Below, in pieces: positions 15,241-23,837 of a stretch of 64,000 nt of DNA. Positions within the stretch are counted from its first letter, which is position 1. Each line of letters opens with the position of its first letter. Below the pieces are notes generated by a model that was not told the DNA's origin, did not search any database, and was given only the letters and a program-made list of their open reading frames with translations. A program made the position numbers and the translations under genes. The DNA comes from DATJMJ01 sp035503915. GTDB lineage: Bacteria; Actinomycetota; Acidimicrobiia; Acidimicrobiales; Palsa-688. The DNA is taken from NCBI GenBank assembly GCA_035503915.1, contig DATJSU010000050.1, positions 4,909 to 68,908 of the forward strand, given 5' to 3'.

Positions 15241-16476
15241 ATGACAGGAACTGAAAGTATTACTAGGTCCACGAAGCGCTCTTCGATAGAGGCGGCTTTG
15301 GACCAAGGCAAGGGCATATTGCGGCTCGCGCCAACATGGGTGCCCCGGTCCTTCTGCGTGCCCGGACGGCGGATCAAGTTGCACCCCGACGACTACTTCG
15401 CCCTTGGGGGCGAACGGGGCGGGATCGACGAGCGCTGGTTCTCGTCGACCATCAGGGCCGACAACGGGCCGCTCACCGGGCCAGACGAGGGCTTGAGCTT
15501 CGTCGTCGGGCCTGAGGAGGAGAGGCTCCCCTTCGATGAGGTCGTCGCCGAGCTCGGTGCAGACTTGATCGGCGAGCGCTTGTGGGCAGAGCACGGCGGG
15601 TGGACGATGTACAGCAAGTTCTTCGACAACGAAGGGCCGCTCCCGTTCCATTTGCACCAGACCGACGAAAAGGCCAGCCTTGTTGGGCGCGTTGGCAAAC
15701 CCGAGGCTTACTACTTCTCCCCGCAGATGAACAACCACGTCGGGACCACCCCCGTCACCTATTTTGGGCTCATCCCCGGCACCACGAAGGAGGAGTTCAA
15801 AGAGCGTTTGGCCGGGTTCGGCGTGATGGGCGACAACCGGATCACAGAGCTCTCGCTCGCTTACCGGATCCAGCTCGGGACGGGCTGGGACGTACCAGCG
15901 GGTGTCCTGCACGCTCCCGCGAGCGTCTGCACCTACGAGCCGCAACGAGCCTCCGACGTACTTGCCATGTGCGAGTGCTGGACATGCTCCCGTACCATCT
16001 CTGACGACCTGCTCTGGAAGGACGTGCCGGAAAAGCACCGGGGCGACTGGGACTTTGCCGTCTCGCTAGTGGACTGGGAGAAGAACACTTCTCCGGACTT
16101 TTTCCGCTCCCGCTTTTCGCCCCCAGTTGCCGTGGCAGACCGTTCCGAAGGCTGCGAGGAGAACTGGGTCGTGTACCGCTCGCGTTGGTTCAGCGCCAAG
16201 GAGCTCACAGTGCACCCGGGCGCTCGTGCCCTGGTACGGGACTCCGCGGCCTACGGGTGCATCGTGGTCCAGGGCAGGGGCTCGCTCGGGGGTTGGGCGC
16301 TCGAGTGCCCCACTTTGATCCGCTACGGGCAGCTAACCGCTGATGAGTTCTTTGTCTCCGAAGAAGCGGCCCGTCAAGGCGTCTGGGTGAAGAACGAGAG
16401 CGACACCGAGCCGCTCGTGATGCTCAAGCATTTTGGGCCGGGCAACCCGGACAACAACTTGGCCGAGCAGGCCTGA
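15241..16476 (+). CDS. Cupin-fold sugar isomerase-like protein (phosphomannose isomerase-like)
   Basis: A 411-residue protein with a two-cupin architecture resembling class I mannose-6-phosphate isomerases. Candidate metal ligands are His137-x-His139 (PFHLHQTDEK) and His224 in WDVPAGVLHAP; the spacing and the phrase GKPEAYYFSPQMNN fit a PMI-type jelly roll. The C-terminal cupin has the pattern ELTVHPGARALVRDSAAYGCIVVQG. In context it probably isomerises an aldose and ketose, or a derivative made during breakdown of the imported sugar; the exact substrate is unknown. GGAG lies 8 nt upstream of ATG 15241. It sits between the transporter ATPase and the polyol dehydrogenase, with gaps of 68 and 12 bp, in one operon. 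Confidence 0.7.
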   Translation: MTGTESITRSTKRSSIEAALDQGKGILRLAPTWVPRSFCVPGRRIKLHPDDYFALGGERGGIDERWFSSTIRADNGPLTGPDEGLSFVVGPEEERLPFDEVVAELGADLIGERLWAEHGGWTMYSKFFDNEGPLPFHLHQTDEKASLVGRVGKPEAYYFSPQMNNHVGTTPVTYFGLIPGTTKEEFKERLAGFGVMGDNRITELSLAYRIQLGTGWDVPAGVLHAPASVCTYEPQRASDVLAMCECWTCSRTISDDLLWKDVPEKHRGDWDFAVSLVDWEKNTSPDFFRSRFSPPVAVADRSEGCEENWVVYRSRWFSAKELTVHPGARALVRDSAAYGCIVVQGRGSLGGWALECPTLIRYGQLTADEFFVSEEAARQGVWVKNESDTEPLVMLKHFGPGNPDNNLAEQA

Positions 16477-16488
16477 GGGGAGGTTCAT

Positions 16489-17529
16489 ATGAGCACCGCT
16501 GAACTGGCAGCAATGGAAGTGGCAGTACTGGTTGCCCCCGGCGAGATCCGGGTCGAGGAGCGACCGGTGCCCGTGCCCGGGCCCGGGCAGGTGCTGATAG
16601 AAGTAAGCGCCGTAGGTGTGTGCGGTTCGGACGTCCACTATTTCAGGGAAGGGCGCATCGGCGATTTCGTCGTCGAGAAGCCCCTCGTCCTCGGCCACGA
16701 AGCCTCGGGCGTGGTGAGGGCGCTCGGAGCGGGCGTCAGCCGCCTGGAGAGGGGCCAGAGAGTGGCCATGGAGCCAGGGGTCCCCTGCCGGCGTTGCCGC
16801 GCTTGTCGGAGCGGGAAGTACAACCTCTGCCCGGATGTGCGCTTCTTTGCCACACCGCCCATCGATGGGACTTTCGCCCGCTATGTGTTGCATGACGAGG
16901 ATTTCTGCTACCCGCTCCCGCGAGAGCTCTCCGACGACGCCGGTGCGCTCTTGGAACCGCTCTCTGTCGGGGTCTGGGCGGCCTGGAAAGCCCGGGTCAG
17001 TATTGGCGACCGGGTGCTGGTCACTGGTGCCGGGCCGATCGGTTTGCTGGCGGCCGCCGTCGCCCGCTCCGCTGGGGCGCGCGAAGTCATCGTCAGCGAT
17101 ACCCAGGAGGCCCGCCTCGAACTGGCGAAGCGGATGGGCGCTACCACGGTCGTGAGCGGGGGGAGCAGTGACCTGGTGGCTGCCGGGGACGGGGCAGATG
17201 TCCTCGTGGAGTGCTCGGGTTCGCCCGCGGCCCTTGCGGCTGGGTTGCGCGCGCTCGGGCCGGGAGCACGCGCTGTCGTCGTTGGGATGTCGGCCGAGAG
17301 CCTCGTGCCGGTGCCACTAGCCCTTGTGCAGCGCCAAGAGGTCGAGCTGACAGGGACGTTCCGCTACGCCAATACCTACCCGACGGCGATGGCGCTCGCC
17401 GCTTCGGGCGAGGTCCGCCTCGACGAGCTCGTGACGGGCCACTACGGCCTCGCCCAAGTGGCAGAAGCGCTTTCTGTTGGCCAGAAGGAACCGCTCGCTG
17501 TCAAACCAGTCGTGCTGCCAGGGAGCTGA
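16489..17529 (+). CDS. Zinc-dependent polyol dehydrogenase (sorbitol/xylitol dehydrogenase family)
   Basis: A 346-residue medium-chain dehydrogenase. Catalytic zinc ligands are the Cys of GVCGSD and the His-Glu of GHEASG; four cysteines in PCRRCRACRSGKYNLC bind the structural zinc; VTGAGPIGLLAAAVARSAGA is the NAD-binding loop. It should oxidise a polyol or sugar hydroxyl to a ketone, giving a ketose that the xylulokinase could phosphorylate. A GGGAGG site precedes ATG 16489. Only 3 bp separate it from the desaturase-Rieske gene downstream. Confidence 0.92.
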   Translation: MSTAELAAMEVAVLVAPGEIRVEERPVPVPGPGQVLIEVSAVGVCGSDVHYFREGRIGDFVVEKPLVLGHEASGVVRALGAGVSRLERGQRVAMEPGVPCRRCRACRSGKYNLCPDVRFFATPPIDGTFARYVLHDEDFCYPLPRELSDDAGALLEPLSVGVWAAWKARVSIGDRVLVTGAGPIGLLAAAVARSAGAREVIVSDTQEARLELAKRMGATTVVSGGSSDLVAAGDGADVLVECSGSPAALAAGLRALGPGARAVVVGMSAESLVPVPLALVQRQEVELTGTFRYANTYPTAMALAASGEVRLDELVTGHYGLAQVAEALSVGQKEPLAVKPVVLPGS

Positions 17530-17532
17530 GCT

Positions 17533-18978
17533 GTGGCCGCCAGCGCTCGGGAGCGGGACTACAGCCTGACAGGTGCGGCGGCGGCGCTCGCTGTCGCCGC
17601 TGGGCTTGCCGACGCCGAGTGGTACCGGCCACCGGTTGACCCCGAGCGCTTACGTGCTCTCACGGAGCGCAACAACTGGCGACCAGCTCGCGACACAGCA
17701 CTGTGGTTGGCCCTCCTGGGCGGCACGGGAACAGCCGCTTTCATGAGCCTTGGCACCTGGTGGGCCATCCCAGCCTTCGCCGCCTTCGGTGCCCTCTACG
17801 GCGGTTCTGCCGACCCTCGCTGGCACGAGAACGGCCACGCCACCGCGTTCAAGGCGAAATGGGCAAACGATGTCTTTTACCACCTGGCCGCGTTTATGTT
17901 GTTGCGGGAAGGGACGCTTTGGCGTTGGTCCCACTTCCGGCACCACTCCGACACGATCATTGTCGGGCGCGACGCTGAGATCTCCTTCCCGCGCCCCACC
18001 CGCTTAGGGGTCTTGCTCCTGAACTACTTGAACCTGATAAATGGCCCCAAGATGCTCTGGCTGATGGCTCAGCACGCCGCTGGCAGGACCGACCCGACGA
18101 CTCGTGAGCTGGTGCCCGAAGAGGACTTCGGGCGAGTGACCTGGGAGGCGCGTGCCTATCTCAGCCTGCTGGCCGGGGTGGTCGCTTGGGCCGTGGCAAG
18201 TGGCACTGTCCTGCCGCTGCTTTTTTTCGGGTTGCCCTCCTTTTACGGCGCCTGGATGATCTGGTTCTTTGCGATCACCCAGCACGCAGGTTTGAAAGAA
18301 GACGTCCTTGACCACCGCTTGAACACACGCACGGTGTACATGAACCCCGTCTTCCGCTTCCTCTACCTGAACATGAACTATCACCTCGAGCACCACCTGT
18401 TCCCATCGGTGCCCTATTACAACTTGCCGGCTCTCCATGAAGAGATAAAGGCGTACCTGCCGCCCCCAAAACCATCGGTCCTCGCCGCCTACAAGGAGAT
18501 CGTCCACGCGCTCAGGATGCAGCGCCGAGATCCGACTTGGGAACTGCCGGCCCCCTATTTGCCTCCCGGCGGCACGCCGCCTTCCCCAAGGCTGCCCGGC
18601 GAAGTAGACCGGGGGGAGCCGCCCGCTCCCCCGCTGTCCGAGGTCGACCTTGGCCCATCAGGCGCGTTCCTGCCCGGCCAGGTAGTGCGCATCGACCGGG
18701 AGGGCAGTTCCTATGCCTTGTACTGTCTGGCAGCTAACGATTTTGCCCTCACGGACGGCCTCTGCACCCATGCCGGCACGCACCTGGCCGATGGGCACCT
18801 CGAGGGCCATGTCATCGAATGCCCCAAGCACAACGGTCGTTTCGACGTCCGCACGGGCGAAGCCATCAGGCGCCCAGCCACCGTCCCGCTCCGTTCCTAC
18901 CCGGTGAGGACCGTGGGCGGCCGGGTAGTCGCCGACCTCAGGCCCAACCTGTCGCGCCAGCCGGTACCGCCGCCCTAG
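17533..18978 (+). CDS. Membrane fatty-acid-desaturase-type oxygenase fused to a Rieske ferredoxin (MocD-MocE-like)
   Basis: A 481-residue fusion. The N-terminal part is a membrane di-iron hydroxylase with three histidine boxes: HENGH (98-102), HFRHH (134-138) and HLEHH (284-288), with four or so membrane segments. The C-terminal part (about 375-475) is a Rieske [2Fe-2S] domain with Cys411-x-His413 and Cys430-x2-His433. In rhizobia, separate MocD (desaturase-like oxygenase), MocE (Rieske ferredoxin) and MocF are linked to O-demethylation of the rhizopine 3-O-methyl-scyllo-inosamine. With a sugar importer and dehydrogenases beside it, I infer an O2-dependent O-demethylase or hydroxylase. No reductase gene is seen nearby. 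The first 40 residues (YSLTGAAAALAVAAGLADA) recur in the gene at 25722. A lipid desaturase is the alternative. Confidence 0.88.
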   Translation: MAASARERDYSLTGAAAALAVAAGLADAEWYRPPVDPERLRALTERNNWRPARDTALWLALLGGTGTAAFMSLGTWWAIPAFAAFGALYGGSADPRWHENGHATAFKAKWANDVFYHLAAFMLLREGTLWRWSHFRHHSDTIIVGRDAEISFPRPTRLGVLLLNYLNLINGPKMLWLMAQHAAGRTDPTTRELVPEEDFGRVTWEARAYLSLLAGVVAWAVASGTVLPLLFFGLPSFYGAWMIWFFAITQHAGLKEDVLDHRLNTRTVYMNPVFRFLYLNMNYHLEHHLFPSVPYYNLPALHEEIKAYLPPPKPSVLAAYKEIVHALRMQRRDPTWELPAPYLPPGGTPPSPRLPGEVDRGEPPAPPLSEVDLGPSGAFLPGQVVRIDREGSSYALYCLAANDFALTDGLCTHAGTHLADGHLEGHVIECPKHNGRFDVRTGEAIRRPATVPLRSYPVRTVGGRVVADLRPNLSRQPVPPP

Positions 18979-18980
18979 CC

Positions 18981-19015
18981 GGCAGGCTCGCTGAGCCCTG
19001 CCTGGGCCTGGCAGG
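18981..19015 (+). promoter_or_regulatory. Alternative stem-loops between desaturase and methyltransferase genes
   Basis: CCTGCC (18997-19002) can pair either with GGCAGG upstream (18981-18986, extended by GCTC/GAGC) or with GGCAGG downstream (19010-19015). The two hairpins are mutually exclusive. They lie directly after the desaturase-Rieske stop codon and could tune read-through into the methyltransferase half of the operon. Confidence 0.5.
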
Positions 19016-19055
19016 AACTGAAAAGCGATACAAGAAAGTCACCGAAGGAGCGACC

Positions 19056-20444
19056 ATGGCGCTAGTGCAAGATGTCAACTTCTGGACAGGGACGGGGACC
19101 GAACCGCCTCATACCCCGGGGACCGAGTTCTCAAGAGCGGACAAAAAAGTATTACGGGACCTCGGCGAAAGGATCGCCGAGATAGCCGGGCTTTCGGTGC
19201 ACGAGGGTACGGTTGCGAAATGGAAAGCCCTCAATGGGCTCCAGCCAGTCAAGCCGATGATCTGGGTCCAGGAGCCCCCTTGGAGCGAGATGGACGTCGA
19301 CGACGAACTTCGGTTGCGCACGACGAGCGATTGGGCCCGTTACTACGAATGGGAAATGCGCGTCTTGCTCTATACATGGCGCCACATGCCAGCAGACATG
19401 GTCGTCGAGCCGGTCTTGTACTCCCCCTTGGTTGTCTACAACACGGGCTTCGGGATTGCCGAGCACGTCGACATCGCCCCGGCCCACGGGCCTGCCCCCA
19501 CTGCTGAGCCACGGTCGGCCGCAGTAGAGCGAGCATGGCAGTCGAGCACGGACGAGATAATTTCTCGCCACTACAACGTCCAGATCAGGGACGAGGAAGA
19601 CCTCGAGAGGATCGAGGTCCCGACCGTCAGTTATGACGGCGCCGTCACCGACCAGCAGTACGAGCAGTTCCGAGAGATAATGAGCGGCGTGATAGAAGTG
19701 AAAAAGCGTGGTGCTAACGTGCCCGTTTTTTGGATCGCACCGTGGGACCTCCTCACTACTTGGTGGGGGGTGCAGGAAGTCCTGGTCGACATGGTCGACC
19801 GGCCCGAGCTCGTGCACAAGGCAGTAGACAAGCTCATGAACGCTCACCTCGGCGTCCTCGACCAACTGGAAGCACAAAACTTGCTCAGCCTCAACAACAC
19901 TTACGGCCGGGTCGGCTCGGGTGGCCTCGGGTACACCGACGAGCTCCCTCAGCCGGGCTATGACCCGGCCCACGTGCGGGCGAAGGACCTCTGGGGCAGC
20001 AGTACCGCGCAAATTTGCGGCAGTGTCTCCCCCCGCATGCACGAAGAGTTCGCCCTCCATTACGAGCTGCGCTGGCTGAGCCGATTTGGCCTCAATTACT
20101 ATGGGTGTTGCGAGCCACTGCACCGCAAGATGGCCCTCCTCGAGAAGATCCCCAACCTGCGGAAAGTATCGATGAGCGCGTTCATTGACGTCGATGAGGC
20201 GGTGGCGAACATGGGCAACCGCTACGTGTTCTCCTACAAGCCCAGCCCGGCAGTCTTGGCAGAAGACAACTGGGACCTCGCCCGGGCCCGCGACGACTTG
20301 GAGGCCGTGTTCGTCAAGGCCAAGGCCCATGGGTGCGTCGTGGAGGTGATCATGAAGGACATCAGCACCCTCCGCCACCAGCCGCAGCGGCTCTGGGAAT
20401 GGGCGAAAATGGCCACGGACCTGAGCGAGCGCTATAGCTCCTAA
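19056..20444 (+). CDS. UroD-family substrate:corrinoid methyltransferase (methyltransferase I candidate)
   Basis: A 462-residue protein of the long uroporphyrinogen-decarboxylase-like group. A C-terminal NYYGCCEPLHRK segment carries Cys351-Cys352-Glu353, likely zinc or substrate ligands, and the N-terminal PVKPMIWVQEPPWSE matches the group usually found beside corrinoid proteins. I infer that it removes the methyl group from the methoxylated substrate and passes it to Co(I) of the corrinoid protein encoded downstream. GGAG precedes ATG 19056. Three genes for corrinoid protein and reactivation follow on the same strand within 100 bp or less. The methyl donor cannot be read from sequence. Confidence 0.82.
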   Translation: MALVQDVNFWTGTGTEPPHTPGTEFSRADKKVLRDLGERIAEIAGLSVHEGTVAKWKALNGLQPVKPMIWVQEPPWSEMDVDDELRLRTTSDWARYYEWEMRVLLYTWRHMPADMVVEPVLYSPLVVYNTGFGIAEHVDIAPAHGPAPTAEPRSAAVERAWQSSTDEIISRHYNVQIRDEEDLERIEVPTVSYDGAVTDQQYEQFREIMSGVIEVKKRGANVPVFWIAPWDLLTTWWGVQEVLVDMVDRPELVHKAVDKLMNAHLGVLDQLEAQNLLSLNNTYGRVGSGGLGYTDELPQPGYDPAHVRAKDLWGSSTAQICGSVSPRMHEEFALHYELRWLSRFGLNYYGCCEPLHRKMALLEKIPNLRKVSMSAFIDVDEAVANMGNRYVFSYKPSPAVLAEDNWDLARARDDLEAVFVKAKAHGCVVEVIMKDISTLRHQPQRLWEWAKMATDLSERYSS

Positions 20445-20544
20445 GCAACCGCTGGCGCCCCGGGCACTTCGGGCTGCGCGCCCGCCGCGGCTCGAGCACG
20501 AAGAACAACTGTTAGGGGACAAGGAACATGAAAGGAGATGGGTG

Positions 20545-21180
20545 ATGGTAGTCGAGGACGAGCTACGACAAGCGATCGTTGACGGGCAGGCCAAGTTGGC
20601 AGCGTCGAAAGCTGCCGAAGGGCTCCAAGCGGGCATCGCCGCGGGCGTGCTGCTCCAGGAGTGCCTGATCGCGGCGATGAACGAGGTCGGGCGTTTGTTC
20701 GAGGAGGGCGAGATCTTCGTGCCTGAGATGCTTGTCTCGGCACGGGCGATGAACGCCGCTTTGGACCTTTTGAAGCCACATCTTGTCGGAGAGGGCGCGA
20801 CGCGCTCGGCTGGGACAGTTGTCATCGGGACGGTCCAAGGCGACCTCCACGACATCGGGAAGAACTTGGTGGCGATGATGCTCGAAGGGTCGGGTTTCAC
20901 GGTCGTGGACCTTGGTACGGACGTCCCCGTCGAACGCTTTGCCGACGCAGTGCGCTCGGGGGCGGACGTGGTGGCGATGTCGGCCTTGCTCACCACGACC
21001 ATGACCAACATGAGGGCGGTAGTGGACGCCCTGAAAGAAGCCGGGTTGCGCGACCATGTACGCATCATCGTCGGTGGCGCGCCCATTACGGCCCGCTATG
21101 CCGAGGAGATCGGCGCTGACGGTTACGCCGCTGACGCGCCCAAGGCGGTACGCAAGGTCAAAGAGCTCCTCGGGGCATAG
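20545..21180 (+). CDS. Corrinoid (B12-binding) methyl-carrier protein, MtaC/MtbC-like
   Basis: A 211-residue protein with an N-terminal four-helix cap (about 1-85, ending EMLVSARAMNAALDLLKP) and a C-terminal Rossmann-like B12 domain. The diagnostic D100-x-H102-x-x-G105 (GDLHDIGKN) supplies the lower-axial His; SALLTTTM and VGGAPIT complete the B12 pocket. It shuttles the methyl group between the two UroD-type methyltransferases. ATG 20545 has AGGAG at 7 nt; the GTG directly before it is too close to that site. Confidence 0.93.
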   Translation: MVVEDELRQAIVDGQAKLAASKAAEGLQAGIAAGVLLQECLIAAMNEVGRLFEEGEIFVPEMLVSARAMNAALDLLKPHLVGEGATRSAGTVVIGTVQGDLHDIGKNLVAMMLEGSGFTVVDLGTDVPVERFADAVRSGADVVAMSALLTTTMTNMRAVVDALKEAGLRDHVRIIVGGAPITARYAEEIGADGYAADAPKAVRKVKELLGA

Positions 21181-21188
21181 GCAGGGAC

Positions 21189-21902
21189 GTGCAGTCACCC
21201 GCTTTTGGTGGACAAGCGACAAAGGTCTGGCGGAGGTCCGCCCAAGGTCTCGCGGTAGACGACGTGATCAGGGCCGAGGGGGGTGACCTCGAAGCGATGC
21301 AACGGCGGGGCTCGGAGGCCCCGGTCATCGCCGCCCGTGCGCTCGAGCTGAGCCGTGGTTGGTTGCACCCCCGGGCCGCCGTCCGCTACGTGGTCGTCAT
21401 GGGCCGCAAGCACCACAAGATCATGCTCGAAGACGGCGTCCCCTGGGCCCTGTCGGCCGTCCAAGCTGACCAATTGAGCTCGGCTTGCCAGCTAGCAGCC
21501 GTGGTTTGCACCATCGGCCCCCAGCTGGAAGAGAAGGCCTCGCTCGAGTTCAAGAGGGACCCGGCGCTAGCGGTCGCCATCGACGCGGTCGGTTCAGCCG
21601 CGCTCCACCGTCTCCAAGTGTGGGCCTGCCAAAGGGTGGAGCAACAGGCCGCGCGCAGGTCCTGGCACGCCAGCCTTCCCCTCAGCCCCGGCGTTGGCGG
21701 CTGGGACCTGGTCGCCGGCCAGCGCCAGCTGTTCGGCATCGTGGACGCCGCCCGCATCGAGGTCACATTGACCGCCAGTTCCATGATGCGACCTTTGAAG
21801 TCGACTTCTTTCGTCCTTGGCCTCGGCCCAGGGCTCGCCACCGAGGGTACCGAGTGCGACCTCTGCGAACTGGCTGACATTTGCCGCTACCGCTCCCGCT
21901 GA
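21189..21902 (+). CDS. MetH activation-domain-like protein linked to corrinoid systems
   Basis: A 237-residue protein resembling the SAM-binding activation region of cobalamin-dependent methionine synthase as found in stand-alone form in corrinoid methyltransferase clusters. Features seen are AVVCTIGPQLEEKA, AIDAVGSAALHRL and SFVLGLGP, plus a C-terminal cysteine cluster ECDLCELADICRYRSR that could bind metal. The role of the stand-alone form is not settled; corrinoid reactivation or maintenance is the likely job. GTG 21189 starts 8 bp after the corrinoid gene and the next gene starts 12 bp after its stop. Confidence 0.75.
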   Translation: MQSPAFGGQATKVWRRSAQGLAVDDVIRAEGGDLEAMQRRGSEAPVIAARALELSRGWLHPRAAVRYVVVMGRKHHKIMLEDGVPWALSAVQADQLSSACQLAAVVCTIGPQLEEKASLEFKRDPALAVAIDAVGSAALHRLQVWACQRVEQQAARRSWHASLPLSPGVGGWDLVAGQRQLFGIVDAARIEVTLTASSMMRPLKSTSFVLGLGPGLATEGTECDLCELADICRYRSR

Positions 21903-21914
21903 CGAACCTGCCCG

Positions 21915-23765
21915 ATGAACGCACTTCCCGCAGGTAAGGTCCAAGTCGACCTTGAGCCGCCTGGCCGGCGAGTAGAGGTCGAGGTCGGCACAACCGTCCT
22001 CACCGCCGCCCAAGCAGTGAGAGCCGGGATAGTGGCGATCTGTGGCGGCAACGGCGCCTGCGGGAGCTGTCGCGTACGGGTTGTCAAGGGCGAACTGTCG
22101 CCGCCGAGCGCTGCTGAAGTAGCTGTGCTCACAGCAGGGGAACTTTCCGCCGGTGCCCGGCTCGCTTGCCAGGCCCGCCCGGTCTCGGACTGTCGGGTGC
22201 ACCTCCCCCAGGCTTCTCTCAGCGCTAGCCAGCGGTTCGCGTTTGAAGGCTCGGTACCTTTGGGGCCGGGTGTACTTGGAGGGCCGGACGCACCGGTCGA
22301 GACCGTCGTGGTCAGCGTTGACCCGCCGCGGCTCGATGACCTGCGCTCCGATGCAACCCGGTTCCGGGAGGCACTCGTAGTCCAAGGTTGGGCCCTGGGA
22401 GCGACGCCGGTGGAGGTCTTAGCAGAGCTCCCGGGTTGCCTCCGAGCCGAGCGTTGGTCTGCCCAGGCAATCATCTCGCACCGGGACGACGGGGCCCCAA
22501 GGCTTGTTGGGGTCTTGCCCCCCAGGAGCGCCCCCTTGGGGCTCGCTGTCGACCTCGGCACGACAAAGCTGGCCGGCTACCTCGTTCGCCTCGGCACGGC
22601 GGAGGTGCTCAGCCAGGGCGGCGCAATGAACCCTCAGGTCGCGTTCGGCGAAGATGTCCTCAGCCGCATTGCGAGCGCCAACGAGACGCCTGCCAATGCC
22701 CGCCTCTTGCGCGAGAGCGTGGTCGAGAGCTGCAACGCTCTCATCGGCCGGCTCTGTGCCGAGGCGGCGTGCTCAGCGCGCGACATTGTCGACGTGGTCA
22801 TCGTTGGCAATACCGCCATGCACCACCTCCTCCTCGGCCTGCCCGTCCGTCAGCTCGGCGAAGCGCCCTACGTACCAGCGGCCAGTGAAGAGGTGCAAAC
22901 GCCGGCTTCGAGCCTCGGCCTTGCCGTCAACCCGGGGGCTAGGTGCTATTTACCCCCCATTGTCGCCGGCTTTGTGGGAGCGGACCATTTGGCCATGCTC
23001 TTGGCCACGAACCTCAGCACCAGCGGCCGCACGGCCCTCGGCCTCGACATAGGGACCAACACGGAAATCTCCCTTGCCAAGGGTGATGAGCTGTGGAGCT
23101 GTTCGACAGCGTCGGGGCCCGCCTTTGAGGGAGCCCATATCCGCCAGGGGATGAGGGCTGCGCCGGGGGCGATCGAGCACGTGCGCTACCTAGGCGACCG
23201 TTTTTTCGTACAGACCATAGACGACGAGCCGCCTGTTGGGATCTGCGGCTCAGGCATACTCGACGCGGTTGCCGAGGGGCGCAGGTCCGGGATCATCGAC
23301 CGGCGGGGCGCTCTGTCACGCGACCACCCACTTGTCTCCCACACTGAGTACGGCCCGACCTGCCTGCTGGTAAGTGCCGAAGAGGCAGGCTGTGGCCGCG
23401 ACGTGATATTCACTCGTTCTGATGTCAACGAGATCCAGTTGGCAAAGGGCGCCATCCGCGCTGGGGCCGAGGTGCTCATGGCGGTTGCCGGCCTGAGCGC
23501 TGCCAGTTTGGACGAGGTGGTAATTGCCGGTGCTTTTGGGACGTACCTGGACCTGGAGAGCGCGATCGCTATCGGCCTGTTGCCGAAATTGCCGAATGAA
23601 CGCTTCCGCCAAGTCGGCAACGCGGCTGGGCTCGGCGCGATCGAGATGTTGCTCAGCCGCAGGCAAAGATCCCTCTCGCGAACGGTCGCTGGGCGTTCCC
23701 ATTATGTGGAGCTAACCGTCCACCCTGGGTTCGTAGACACTTTCGCCGCCGCGATGGAACTATGA
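21915..23765 (+). CDS. Corrinoid-protein reductive activator (RACo-like ASKHA-domain ferredoxin)
   Basis: A 616-residue enzyme that reduces inactive Co(II) corrinoid protein to Co(I) using ATP. The N-terminal [2Fe-2S] domain has Cys43, Cys49, Cys52 and Cys85 (CGGNGACGSC...ACQARP). A linker domain follows, then the actin-like ASKHA ATPase: AVDLGTTKLAGYLV (near 215), LDIGTNTEISLAKGDELWSC, SGPAFEGAHIRQGM, GICGSGILDAVAE and VIAGAFGTYLDLESAI. Length and order match RACo and related activators. It completes the corrinoid methyltransferase set encoded immediately upstream. Confidence 0.92.
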   Translation: MNALPAGKVQVDLEPPGRRVEVEVGTTVLTAAQAVRAGIVAICGGNGACGSCRVRVVKGELSPPSAAEVAVLTAGELSAGARLACQARPVSDCRVHLPQASLSASQRFAFEGSVPLGPGVLGGPDAPVETVVVSVDPPRLDDLRSDATRFREALVVQGWALGATPVEVLAELPGCLRAERWSAQAIISHRDDGAPRLVGVLPPRSAPLGLAVDLGTTKLAGYLVRLGTAEVLSQGGAMNPQVAFGEDVLSRIASANETPANARLLRESVVESCNALIGRLCAEAACSARDIVDVVIVGNTAMHHLLLGLPVRQLGEAPYVPAASEEVQTPASSLGLAVNPGARCYLPPIVAGFVGADHLAMLLATNLSTSGRTALGLDIGTNTEISLAKGDELWSCSTASGPAFEGAHIRQGMRAAPGAIEHVRYLGDRFFVQTIDDEPPVGICGSGILDAVAEGRRSGIIDRRGALSRDHPLVSHTEYGPTCLLVSAEEAGCGRDVIFTRSDVNEIQLAKGAIRAGAEVLMAVAGLSAASLDEVVIAGAFGTYLDLESAIAIGLLPKLPNERFRQVGNAAGLGAIEMLLSRRQRSLSRTVAGRSHYVELTVHPGFVDTFAAAMEL

Positions 23766-23837
23766 GGAAAATTGAGGATGTTACAGGGGTAACTAGGGAG
23801 GGACTTCCTCCGACCACGATGGCAAGGAGCAATGGCC

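Noticed and set aside
20528..20544. Five-codon ORF (ATG 20528) before the corrinoid gene as a regulatory leader
   Set aside because: Too short to distinguish from chance; the ATG simply precedes the ribosome binding site of the true start at 20545.
19152..21086. Long minus-strand open frame opposite the methyltransferase and corrinoid genes
   Set aside because: It is antisense to two well-supported genes, spans their boundary and has no recognisable domain; a high-GC shadow frame.
21208..21220. Second copy of the xylulokinase palindrome (GACAAGCGACAAA)
   Set aside because: Only one arm matches and the site lies inside a coding region.
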